Origin: Sanderia malayensis
Taxonomy: Eukaryota; Cnidaria; Scyphozoa; Semaeostomeae; Pelagiidae
Assembly: GCA_013076295.1 (NCBI GenBank)
Contig: RQOL01000660.1
Span: forward strand, 1,178,001 to 1,242,000
DNA: 64,000 nucleotides
Direction: 5' to 3'
In this document: positions 1 through 11,499 of the stretch, in pieces
Numbering within the stretch: position 1 is the stretch's first letter
How the letters are laid out: each line of letters opens with the position of its first letter
Made by a program: the position numbers and the translations under genes
Notes under the pieces: generated by a model
What the model saw: only the letters and a program-made list of their open reading frames with translations
Told to the model about the DNA's origin: nothing
Databases searched by the model: none

Positions 1-1331
1 TCTGATTCAGTGGCGTAGTTAGAGGGGGCAGGGGGCGAAAACCCCCCTGTAGAGCTAAACTGCCGTTTTGTCGGAAAATTGCTGATCTTGTCGGAAAATA
101 GATATCTTCTTTTCACGTTCAGTTTTAGCTAATTTCCTTACCTTATATTCATAGTCTTAAAGAAAAAAATGCTTTTGGGAATGAAATGAAATTTGAAATT
201 TTTTGAAATTTGAAATTTCAAAATGAAATTTTTGTCGGAAAATCTGAATTTCTCTCCCCCTCTATAAAATTTCCTATCTACGCCAATGCTCTGATTAAAC
301 TTTCTCAAACAGATACCATAACCCATCGTTCCCCTGTGGACTGAAGTTGGCCCGGATATCTCGAAGTCCCGCTATGTTGAACAAATTTTCATTTTCCGAG
401 CGAGTTCGAGATAGCGAAACTCCACTGTACATACAAGCAAGAAAGAGCATAGCCATTACAGTTAGTCGTGTTATTTCAAAACAAAAATGCCAAGGACTTT
501 GTTTTTAATTCTTGATGTCCCACAGGACAAGTGAAACGGAATTTTTAATGTCATTCAATAAACTCACGTTCCATTCATAAAAGTAACCAATCAACAACAA
601 GCATTCCTTGTCATGTGATAATAATTTTACAGTTTGATTGGTCAATCAGTTACATGTAAATTATTCTTCATTTCATTTAAAAATGCATTTTATTCGCTTT
701 TCGTTGCCGCTTGAGAATTTGAAATCGTGAAATGAGTTATTGCTGAAAATAAATTTGCGGTTGTATTTGTGAATTCCTGTTTGGTTAATTTGTTCAGCGA
801 GCAAGAAAATAACAGCAAAAGAACTCAATTCAAAGATTAATAAACATTAAGCTCAACGCATACCTTGTTCATTTTATATTTCTTTCTCTTCTTCTGTAGC
901 CTCATTCAAATCCAAGCCTAACTAACCCTAGAACTGCCGTCCAAAAAAGAAACAAGTTCAGAAAGTCTGACTGGAAGAATGGCGTGTATGCTGCATGAAG
1001 TTTCCTCCAAAGCCCGCGCAGTCACCGCCTCGCTTTCATTACGAGACTTTACATTAGTGGTTGCATTATCAAGCGCATATTAGCCGTGGGGATATATGTC
1101 GCTATAAAATGTCCATATCATCGTAATTATTATATTTACTAAACTAAAATATATCCAGTAAATAACAACAATTAAATTAATCAACAAGCAAAATTATACT
1201 TTGAAGTAAATATTATTTACTTATTCAAATATTTTCAACTAAATTAATTTTTCGTTATATGAGCATTGAAAGCAATTTTCCATTGTCAATCAATAGAGGT
1301 AAAAATAAATGACTATCTAAATCATACCCCT
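1..1331. other. Intergenic sequence downstream of the lipoxygenase gene
   Basis: I see no gene here. Positions 1-300 carry short AT-rich direct repeats (GAAATTT units around 186-235) and the repeated word GTCGGAAAAT at 74, 90 and 234. Positions 335-431 hold the end of a TTCGAGATAGCG-type inverted-repeat element, related in wording to the better preserved copy at 42676-42941. The rest is AT-rich and unremarkable. Confidence 0.5.
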
Positions 1332-4300
1332 TCAAGTATGAATGCTGTTTGGTAGCCATTTAGGCTCAAGGTAAGGATACGTGAGGTGCCCATCTGTAAA
1401 TCTCTTCTTGTTCCTCGCCTCGATCACAGGCTGCACTTCGGTCATCATTTTGTTGTAGTAATCGAGAACGAGGTTCTTGGCTTTTACATCCTGCAAGGTC
1501 TTGCTGTAATCAAACATGACGTCATAACGGATGATACCGAGGTTCATAGTGACAAAAGTCTGGAGCTGAAATCGAAAAGAGGCTTGGTTAGGCATCAAAA
1601 CCTTTGAATAAATAAACTAGACTCTGCCATTACGCATTTTCACTTTAATTCAAGTAAAATGGATGAAAAAAGCAACTCGGTACAGTAGTTAATTTGACAT
1701 TTGCTGTAGCTATACTATGGCTCTGTTTGAAGAGTTAAATTCTTCACTTCCAACTACAGTCAACTCTGTCTAATTCGAACACCCTGGGGAAGCGTGAAAA
1801 TGTTCAAATTTCAAAAAGTTCGGATTATAGAGGTTTGTTTTATAAGAGTTGGTTCATTAGTGAACCTTGAAGGGACAGAGAATTTCCTTCGAAATAGATA
1901 GATAGCTCAAATTAAGCGAGCTCGAACCATGCAGATTTGACTGTATCCACGGGGCTCATCGTATCTTTACTTCATTCTAAATTTAATTTTTAATGGTAAA
2001 CACTCACCATCGGTAAATAGCCTTTTGGCAACATAGCCAGGTAGTTGTCGTAACGATTTTCGGGGTCCTCGTATAATTTCGTTGGCATGTTTGGCGGGAA
2101 AATTCCGTAAGCTGTGATTGGATAATTGACTGACGCGTGTTGAACGACCAACCAAATAACCTCCTTGAGTATGTCAGCCAGTTCTTCTCTCGTTTGCAAC
2201 TTCGATGGCAGTCCATTAACCTAGAAACAAAAAACAAACTAACAATATTTAAACCATGACCGTCGTGCAAAAAATTATTGCGCAGGGGCGGTCTGGCCAC
2301 AATTGCAGGGTGGCTGGCAAACCCAAGGGGCCCGGTTTAGGGTGGTCCAAGTCTTCGAAAAGGGCCCGTAAATTTATGTTACGTTAAAAATCAGTAGCAA
2401 AGTGGCGATCGCCACCCGGGCCAGACCGCCCATGGCGGGAAGGGGCAAATAGCAAATTTCATCGTTTTCTGAAAAAGTGTCAGGTTTATTAGAAACTGTA
2501 TCCTGCATTTTGAAAATTGCTAGGCCCTATACTTGCTTCGGGCTTGGCCTAAGCTATATATAGCCATGTAAAAATAGTATTGAGCATCGACTATGTTTGA
2601 CCCAAATTTCTCAGAGTGTCTATGTATTTTTACTTGATATTTATTTGCATCATGTACGGTTCAGTCTCGATAAGTTCTTTAAAGTTTAAAAAAGAACTTT
2701 TCTTTCAATGTATGCATATTAAACAACATTTTCCAGCCGTGAATCAAACAAATAAAGCCAAGAGCATTTTACCATTCCTCGTCCTGCGTCATTTGTGCCA
2801 GAGCCTTCAGCTGAAAGTTCATTCACAAAGTTTTGAATTTCATAATCCTCAATGATTTTCTGGTTTGAGTCGTAATACCTTTAAAAAAACGAAAAAAATC
2901 ATTCAAATGGCGACTTTCTAGACCTGATAATAAACTACACTCAATGTCACGAAGACATCACACGCTAAATCAGCAAAATCTTTTGAGAACCTTCAGCAAG
3001 ATGTTTAAATAAGAAGTTTCATTGTGATTAAATTTAGTTTCACTGTTTTCTTTCTTTATATATTTGTTCATTTTAATATTCTTGAAGCTTGTCCAAGAAA
3101 TACGAAAACAAAAAGCCCCTAACAAACATGCGGTTCGACCTTTTGAGGTCTGGGCCCTAGTCTAAATACTACACTCGTGTCGGCCTTTTAATTCGATCTT
3201 GACAATAAATTGTTCGATCTTAACCATCATCAAGGTAATTCGTGCCTACATCTATCACAATAAAAAGTATGATCGATGTCGAAGAAAAAATATCAAGAAA
3301 GGATATATACGAGAAAATATCAAGAAAGGATATACTTACAAATTCACGAAGTCTTTAGAAAACGAATCAATAACTTTGTAGATTTCCTTGCCGTCATCTC
3401 GATAGGGGAAATATGGTAGAATTTCTTTATCGTCCAATCCGCGAGCCTGGAAAAAGAAGCCAAAGATTAATGAAAATTTTCAAATATAAAATAATCTATA
3501 TTCATTGTTTTTATTTAGCAACGTTAAATAGAGAATTATTTACAGATTTTCTCCAGGTGTCAAACACCAATAGTCTATTCTTGATTCTTACTTTGCTTTA
3601 TGTTATACTTTAATAACGATCATCGTCAGCTCGAACCATCATTAACTTGATCAAACATCTGGCTACTTGTTATAAATTCGAACCTCGATATGCCAGAAAA
3701 ATGAGAAATTTGTTGGATAGAAATTTGACAAAATATAAACGTTTCTCTTTATGAAGAAAACTATATGTTTTATAGCAAAAAGCGTGTATTTGACATAGAC
3801 AGTAGATAGAAAAAGTCTGCATCTGCATATAAGAACCCGTAGATTTTGCATCCAGCATATATTGTTCAAACACAATAGGCTATTGTTTCTTCTTTTGTTT
3901 GAGAAGACAATTCAGCCCGAACGCTCTGATAAAAGTAGGTTGTTACTTTTACCGTGTATATGATATAATATTATATTATCATATCATTTGCTTAATAAAA
4001 AAATTCAATGAATTCACTTACTTTGATATTGACAAGAAGATCATTGTCTTTCCATTTCATCTTTTCATATCCATCATTGAGTAGTTTCAGCGTTCCAACG
4101 TGTCCCATTCCGAATAGTTTGTGCATGTACATCATCTCACTGGTGAGCTTAGGAAATCCGTAACTATTCGTTGGAAGCAACCCCCGGCAATGAATCTTAA
4201 ATATAGGATTCAATGGGTGAGTCGGGGGGATGTGTCGGTGAATGCAGACGCAGAATGGCTCAATGCGCACGTGAGTTCTCAAAAGATGCTCGTAAATTTC

Positions 4301-7300
4301 GACAACAGCAAAATCAGCTATTTGAAAAGTCGCCTTCGCAACCATCCACTTGTGGCCATCTTTTGGTGTGCGCACCTCAGAATCTATGACAGAAATGCAC
4401 TAATAAATGACAATGCTCCCAATAAATATGCAACATGCATAATTATCCTTATTATCACAGTAATACTAAAATGAAGACAGATAGATTGAGCACTCGTTAA
4501 AATAAGATACATGGTTATCAAAATGGTCATACATGAAACACATGAATTCAACGCCATGCAAGAAAAACGAATACTGTAATGCTTTGATTAAACGCCCGAG
4601 GTGTTTATTAAACTTTTTGATATTTTAGGTGGTCTATTCGAGGGGGCGCTTAAAAGAGGGAGGCGTTTAATCGAAGCATTACGGTACTCTATTTGCCAAA
4701 GACCCAAGGCGATTAATAAGTCATTTACGGCTTATAGAAATTCAGCAAGACTATGCCGCATGGCTACAATAATAATGTCTTCTGCACTCACTAGGTTTAT
4801 AGTCCAGTTGTATGGCAGCAACCCGAAGTTCATTCTCGCCTTTCGCGTTTTTTCCGACGGCGAAAATCCCGATCGGCGAAGTGCTTTTCATCATCACTCG
4901 GGTGTCATTGAAATCGGGATCCGTGATGTCTCTTACATGAGGTATATCATCGTACATTGGATAGTCGACAGCAAACAGGGTGCCCTTGGTTATGGCCTAC
5001 AAAACGAGAAACGAAATAACAGCAAAATATAAGAAAATAGGGACTTGGATTAGAATCAGCATGAGTTAGTATGAAAGCGAAAAGTTGCTTTAAAAAGTAG
5101 TTAATAAAATCATGAAAAAATAGATAACAAAATATATAATATACAATTATGTATATAAAATATACAATTATAAATAAAAGTATAATATAAATGTAACTTA
5201 TAAATGTCTTTTGTATATAAATGTTCACAAAGGTGAAGACGGTTGAGACCGCTACTTCGAGTTCTCGAGGGAAATACAGTTTACTCTCAATAAGTGGAAC
5301 CCCCGGATAAGTGGAACTTTCGTTTAGTGGAACCAATTTCTCCGGTCCCTTGGATTTGCATTAACAAACCCATAATTCGGATAAGTGGGTGGAACATTCG
5401 ATAAGTGGAACCATTTTTTTCGGTCCCGTGCAGGTTCCACTTATCGAGAGTAGACTGTAAAGATTTCGAAATAGCAAGGGTTCGAAATAAGGGAGATATC
5501 CGCAACTATACTATACCCAAACGAGGGGAAATGGAAAACCTTTCAAGAAAGTGAATCTTGGCAGATGAAGATATTATTATTATGAAAATGAACATGAAAA
5601 AAGATGTGAATTAATATTCCTACCGATTCAATAGTTTCCTCGGTTCCAAGAGCTTCAGAAAGTGCTTTGTTCCAATTGAATGTCTTGTTGAGTTTCGCGT
5701 AAAGCGAATCCCATTTCATTCCAATTTTTCCTGCAGAAACAAGACCATGCAAATAGATAATTCATAAATCACAAAATAGCAAAATCATACGCAATGTGTC
5801 AAACAAAGTGAAGAAATAAGAAAACAGATAAAATCCCGTTAAAAAAATGAAACATACATGAAGCAAATCTTGGTCAAGGAAGAGCAAATAATGTCCCTCG
5901 TGACAAAGAAATTAAACTTTTAATAATATAAACTCTAAAGTTTAGCTGCGTGTTTAGTTTAGGATTCTCTTTCCATGCATTATGAGCCGTTTACTTGCTT
6001 GAACATACCTAATGTATGTTCAAGCAGGTAAGGTATGTGGGATGTATGTATTAATTAATTGTATACATGTATTGCATGTCTGCGTGTTTATATATATTAA
6101 ATGTATGTATTATGTGACAGTAGTGTATGCATGTACGGAGGTATGTAAGGTATGTGGGATGTATGTATTAATGTATCGCATGCATGCATTGTATGTTTGT
6201 ATGTTTTATATGTTAATATTGTATGTATAGTATGTATTGTATGTATTTATGTATGTAAAAGTGGTCTATGTATTGTATGTAGGTATGTAGGTCGGGTGTG
6301 TATGTTTTCAGTTTCACATTTTAACGATCTTACCGTCAAAAGTGACCTTTCGAAGTGACATTGGGTTCAGGCCAGCCAATCTTTGTTCCACAAAATATTT
6401 ATCTGCCGTCCACGTTTCGTTTTCAAGGATTGACCTGAAGCCAGGTCTCATAGATGGGACCCGAAAGTAGGGAAGCTTCGTGGCCTAACAAATAATCAAA
6501 TTAATCACAATTAATCAAAATTAATCAAATTCATGTCTGGGACTAAAACGTAGCCACTGGCGAAGAGAAGATTATTTTTAGGTGCCAAATTGTCATTCCC
6601 TCTCACTAATTAACTTTGAAAATATTTCCGACCCCCTTTTAATTAAACCCTCGGCAATTAATTTTGGCACATTTTGGTTTGTCACTTAATTGATATTAAC
6701 TGTCCCTGGGAACAAAAAAGTTACTGAATTCTAAACTGCTTAAAATACTTCAGTTAGGATGTCACACCTATCCAATAATTTCAGCATTGCATAAATTCCA
6801 CCTCCCACCTAAATCCGTCCCCGCCTACCCCCCTGAAAATCAGGCACCCAAAAGTACAACGACAATCTTTGCACAAAACACTGCATTTTAAATGTATTCA
6901 ACAAACGCGTGATAAAAAATATCTTACTTCTTGTGACTGTTTGAAATAATTTGCCACTTGTATAAAATCACCATAATTATCGAATTTAAGACCACTGAAG
7001 GTTTTAACTGCCACAGCAGCAGTAGCATTGTTGCGCAGGAGCATTCCATGAAAGTAGATGTTGAACCAATGAGCAGTAAATGGATCCATCATGGATCTTT
7101 TTATGACGGCATCCGTGGATTGGTTCAAGCTTGGGAATATTACATCGAGTTCGGTTCTCTTTGGATCGTCACGTTTTATCGGGGTGGTGAGCTTGTAGAA
7201 CGAGCGATAATACAGCAAGTGCTTCATGCGGATCATTTTGCATGTACTAGAATCTACCTGAGGTAAGGATATTCCGCAGCCAACGCCTGTCACAAGGAAT

Positions 7301-10300
7301 AAATAATCTTCAGAAATAAATCAAGAAGACATATAGTAAATAAAAAATTGAGGAACAAGAAATTGCAAAATAAAACTAATCAAAGAGATAATAAAGACGA
7401 AGAAAAGCTTAAAAGATGAAAAATAAAGAGAAAGAAGTACAGTCAACTCTGTCTAATTCAAACAGCCTGGGGAACCGTGAAAATGTTTAAATTACAAAAA
7501 GTTTGAATTATAGAGGCTTGTTTTATAAGAATTGGTTTATTAATGACCCTTGAAGGGACAGGGAATTTCGTTCGAATTAGATAGATTTCGAATTACACGA
7601 GTTCGAACTATGTAGATTTGACTGTAATCATAAAAATAAAGAAACCAAAAATGGAATATAGAACACTATCAAAGTGTTCAACTTACGTCGTGTACAACCA
7701 ACATTAATAACATAATTGTCCCATCCAGGACAGCATTTCACAACATTAAATGATTTCTTCTTTTCTACAGGATACCAATAAACTCTTGTGTTTATTCTGA
7801 AATACAAAATCGTGAATTTCATCTCAATAGCTTCAGTAACATATAACATACTCTGGAAGGTGATAGCCTTTTCTTATATAAAGCCGAGAATATTACTTGA
7901 AGTAAAAAATGCAGAGCATATATACAGTCAACCACCCAGGGGAAGCGTAAAAATGTTCGAATTACAAAAAGTTCGAATTATAGAGGTTTGCTTTATGAGA
8001 GTTGGTTCATTAGTGATCCTTGAAGCGACAGAAAATTTCGTTCGAATTAGATAGAGTTCGAATTACACGAGTTCGAGCTATGCAGATTTGACTGTATGCG
8101 AATGCTTATTTACCTTGTTTCTGGACACTGCAGACTTGGGTTCGAAGGGAGGTTGCAGCTTTTGGTGTGGTATTCTGTTGTGGTGGTAACATTTTTGCGC
8201 AGTACGGCCCATGTTTTTGTATTGGTGTACTGACAAAGATTCTTCTCATTACCATCCAATGGAGTTTGGCAACTAGAAGAAGCAAATAATCAACAACTTA
8301 ACCAATAGTGTAAATGACATAGATAGAGGTAATATACTATAGTCTGGAAGCGAACAATAGTATTATTTTATATGACTATGATGACAGAGAGGGGACAACA
8401 GTCATTGCTTGGATGAGAGTCGTAATCAAATCACTGCCCGAAAAGATATCTAATGCAAAAAATAAGCATTGGAAAAAGCAGTAGAGTATAGGATGAAAGT
8501 GTGAGGTAAAGATTATACGAGACCATATCGCAGATGAAAGTTTATGTTAAGTCAAGTTAGTAAAGTGATGGAAGTGAACATAAATGAACAGACATAACAA
8601 TGATACAAATAATACCTACATTACGATATGTTTGTTATTCATAGACAGGGTTTTTTTTCAAAAAAACTGGCAAAGTGGCTAACCTCAAATTTTATTTCAC
8701 ATTTATACTAAATCGACTACGGAGATTTCAAATCCAAGATGGGCCTAAAAAAATTTTGACCGGAAGCTTACTTTTCTAGTGACGTCATAAGCTCGAAAAA
8801 ATGAGGTTTGTACTGCCGTAAATTTTTTCTCGTAACCACTACAGTCCAACAAATTATATATTTGAATAGCACACAGTAAGCGCTTTCGAATGATATATAG
8901 ATTTATTATTTTTGACTTACTTTTGACTTTGGGGTATGACGTCATCATTCGCCATGACGTCATCCTCATTTACGAATAAGTGGAAATATCGTGGACAAAT
9001 GAGCTTCACCATGTTCAAAACAGCGATAAAACACTTTTATTAACACAATATGGTCAAATAGGGGGGGGGGTGTTGATGTCATGGAAGCCATTAATCTTTA
9101 TCACTCTCCTCAGAACTGCCGAAAAAATGTAGTTGCGCTCATCCGTTTCAAGTTGACTATCTTCATCTTATTCAATGTGATCTTCATCACTTAACAATTC
9201 CTCTTCAATTCCATTATCCCTGTGCCATGTAAACGCAGCCTAAGAGAGCCGAGTGGCAGAGTCAGGTCAGAATTCGGTGGCTTGACACTGATGCATTCAC
9301 GTTTTACTCAAAAATAGAAAAGCTGATCATCCCATCCATTTTTGTCGCTTTGCCCTGCCCGTGGCCGGCGGGCATCATTGCACGTGGATTCCGAATGTCC
9401 ATCCTTGGCATTTTGGCTTGCAGTTTTGGCGTGTTTCTAAAGCAAGATAAAGGCTAAAACAAGATATTCAAATAATGGCCACTTCGATCCTTCGATCTGT
9501 TTTTCTGCCCCATATGGTTTAATTTAATGCCTCAATGGCTGATAAAAAATAATCCTGAGCCAATGAGGTATGAGCCGCGTGGCTCAAAAAAGTGATCATA
9601 AAATGCCCGAGCCATAAGATACGTGGCTCAGTTAATCTTAGAAATTAGCCACGAGCCATGAAATGGGTGGCTCGCAATTGGTCGTTTTTGGCTCATGGCT
9701 CATTAGTGGCTCGTGAAATCGATATACTTGGAATGAACAACTCTCGCAAGATGTTCTTGATGAAATTTTTGCAGCAGTTAAAAAGAAAATTTTGCATGAA
9801 AAAGATAGCTAATCGCTGAGTCAGTTGCTGATAAAGCGAAAATTGAAAAAAGGAGAGAGAAAATTACTTTCCAGGGTTCCAAGATAAAAACTTTCCAGGG
9901 CCCCAAGCACCTACCGTCCGACAACAGCGATATATTCAGCATAGGGATAATGGAATTGAAGAGGAATTGTTAAGTGATGAAGATCACAATGAATAAGATG
10001 AAGATAGTCAACTTGAAACGGATGAGCGCAACTACATTTTTTCGGCAGTACTGAGGAGAGTGATAAAGATTAATGGCTTCCATGACATCAACACCCCCCC
10101 CCCCATTTGACCATATTGTGTTAATAAAAGTGTTTTATCGCTGTTTTGAACATGGTGAAGCTCATTTGTCCACGATATTTCCACTTATTCGTAAATGAGG
10201 ATGACGTCATGGCGAATGATGACGTCATACCCCAAAGTCAAAAGTAAGTCAAAAATAATAAATCTATATATCATTCGAAAGCGCTTACTGTGTGCTATTC

Positions 10301-10656
10301 AAATATATAATTTGTTGGACTGTAGTGGTTAGGAGAAAAAATTTACGGCAGTACAAACCTCATTTTTCGAGTTTATGACGTCACCAGAAAAGTAGACTTC
10401 CGGTCAAAATTTTTTTGGGCCCATCTTGGATTTGAAATCTCCGTAGTCGATTTAGTATAAATGTGAAATAAAATTTGAGGTTAGCCACTTTGCCAGTTTT
10501 TTTGAAAAAAACCCTGTCTACATCAGATGCAAACTAAATGTATTTCGGAAACGAGAAAGTTAACAGAAACTCGTCGAACTTTACTTACCATGCTCGTTCG
10601 ATTGTCCACAGCAATAAAAATGGCACGAGACGATGAAACTTACTGAAAGCATGCAT
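1332..10656 (-). CDS. Secreted EMI-like domain fused to a lipoxygenase
   Basis: Twelve exons join in phase: 10656-10589, 8272-8114, 7796-7687, 7286-6928, 6484-6334, 5730-5624, 4996-4792, 4383-4022, 3446-3340, 2878-2773, 2220-2008, 1565-1332, giving 726 codons. Lipoxygenases insert oxygen into polyunsaturated fatty acids using a non-haem iron. The catalytic part is clear: HLLRTH (first two His ligands, exon 8), HASVN (His and Asn ligands, exon 11) and the C-terminus LPNSIHT, where the last ligand is usually Ile but here is Thr. Exon 5 holds the family-typical LAGLNP segment. The first 22 residues look like a signal peptide (core VPFLLLW). Residues of about 24-115 are cysteine-rich with KCCPGW, resembling an EMI domain. 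No PLAT domain is seen, although animal lipoxygenases normally start with one. The length is near the family's usual 660-700. I infer an extracellular or secretory-pathway enzyme. Substrate and stereospecificity are not readable. Confidence 0.9.
1755..1945 (+). mobile_element. MITE, TACAGTCAAC family, copy A
   Basis: This is a 187-189 bp element starting CAGTCAACTCTG and ending TTTGACTG, flanked by TA on both sides. The interior has TTCGAAC-like words. It recurs at 7438-7626, 7923-8096 and, inverted, at 60585-60773. The ends and TA target resemble pogo/Tigger-type non-autonomous elements (inference). It lies in the last lipoxygenase intron. Confidence 0.75.
2285..2430. repeat. Short inverted-repeat element, GGGCGGTCTGGCC ends
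   Basis: The left end GGGCGGTCTGGCC is matched in reverse complement by GGCCAGACCGCC at 2419-2430. It is a 146 bp intronic element of the lipoxygenase gene with no coding content. No second copy was noticed. Confidence 0.55.
5275..5459. mobile_element. MITE with GATAAGTGGAACC inverted ends
   Basis: The left end TACAGTTTACTCTCAATAAG and the reverse complement of the right end (TACAGTCTACTCTCGATAAG) agree over about 26 bp with two or three differences. The 185 bp body repeats AAGTGGAAC words. TA lies at both ends. It sits in the intron between lipoxygenase exons 7 and 6 and is probably a pogo/Tigger-like non-autonomous element. Confidence 0.7.
6008..6300. repeat. TGTATG-rich low-complexity tract
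   Basis: Degenerate TATGTATG/TGTATGTA repeats with two longer near-copies (about 6024-6058 and 6140-6172). Noncoding, within the lipoxygenase intron between exons 6 and 5. Confidence 0.6.
7438..7626 (+). mobile_element. MITE, TACAGTCAAC family, copy B
   Basis: Same layout as 1755-1945: TACAGTCAACTCTG at the left, TTTGACTGTA at the right, about 189 bp. It lies in the lipoxygenase intron between exons 4 and 3. Confidence 0.75.
7923..8096 (+). mobile_element. MITE, TACAGTCAAC family, copy C (short)
   Basis: Same family as 7438-7626 but about 15 bp shorter. The segment that reads CTGTCTAATTCGAA in its relatives is missing near the left end. It lies in the intron just before lipoxygenase exon 2 is reached on the plus strand. 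Confidence 0.7.
8644..10518. mobile_element. Large foldback (inverted-repeat) element in lipoxygenase intron 1
   Basis: Two arms of about 580 bp (8644-9222 and 9940-10518) are near-perfect reverse complements, starting GACAGGGTTTTTTT on one side and ending AAAAAAACCCTGTC on the other, with TA outside both. A C/G homopolymer sits at matching places (9060 and 10096). The roughly 715 bp spacer contains many alternating TGGCTC/GAGCCA words (9560-9720). Each arm holds three TGACGTCA palindromes. No intact transposase is visible, so it is probably a non-autonomous TA-target element. It separates the signal-peptide exon from the EMI exons. Confidence 0.85.
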
Positions 10657-10805
10657 TGCTGATCAGTCTGTCTGGGTGAAGAATCGAACAAAATCTATTA
10701 AAACAAGCACGATTTTATTCTTCACAACGCTGTTAGTATATAGCTGTATACTCTGCCCATACACACGCTTTGTAAGTGATTGTAGCGTGAAGTTTACGAT
10801 ATGAA

Positions 10806-10957
10806 TTGCAAGTTGTAATCAGCAATACTGCGTTATAGCATACAAGTTGTAATCAGCAATACTGCGCTATAGCATACAAGTTGTAATCAGCAATACTGCG
10901 CTATAGCATACAAGTTGTAATCAGCAATACTGCGCTATAGCATACAAGTTGTAAACT
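10806..10957. repeat. 34-bp tandem repeat, about 4.5 copies
   Basis: The unit begins CAAGTTGTAATCAGCAATAC and ends GCTATAGCATA (34 bp). Copies are almost identical, with one T/C variant (GCGTTATA in the first, GCGCTATA later). The array lies about 150 bp upstream of the lipoxygenase start codon. Confidence 0.9.
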
Positions 10958-11329
10958 TGCAGTAATGCGTTCAATCAAAAACTAATGAACCTTGTCTGTT
11001 AAAGATCAGTTGACAGAGACGAAGTGACCTGCTTCGAGAAAAAGAACCTTATCACCCCACCAGCTATATGATAACTAGTTAACAAGCATTCATGAGAAGA
11101 GGATCGTTCGCCATGTCCATTGTTCTCGATACAGTCATTTTATGCGAACCTCTTGCGTCTAAACTCCAAATTTTGACTTTCGACAACTCAGAGTCCCGGG
11201 CATTGTTGTTGTTTATGTTTGTCTTATGTCCAGGAGTGATTCATTTAACAGATTGAATAGAAGGAGTATCTTCTTGTAAACTGTCTTTCGTTACAACAAG
11301 CAAGTTCATTAAGTCAGAGGGTCATTATA

Positions 11330-11499
11330 TACACGTTTTTTATTTTATAACAAACCTAGCTCAAGCCCTACTGTAGAAGTTTCTTAAATCTTCTATTGTT
11401 TTCTAAGGAAAACAGTAGAACAAAGGAATCTATTGTAATTTAGCACAAATTCCACTAGTAAGTTTCTTATAAAGTTGTTTCTCATAAAAAAACGTGTAC
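11330..11499. repeat. Inverted-end element, TACACGTTTTTTAT ends
   Basis: Left end TACACGTTTTTTATTTTATA, right end ATAAAAAAACGTGTA. The interior has TTTCTTA words. It is similar in plan to 30864-31138, 58984-59291 and 23341-23627. Confidence 0.6.
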
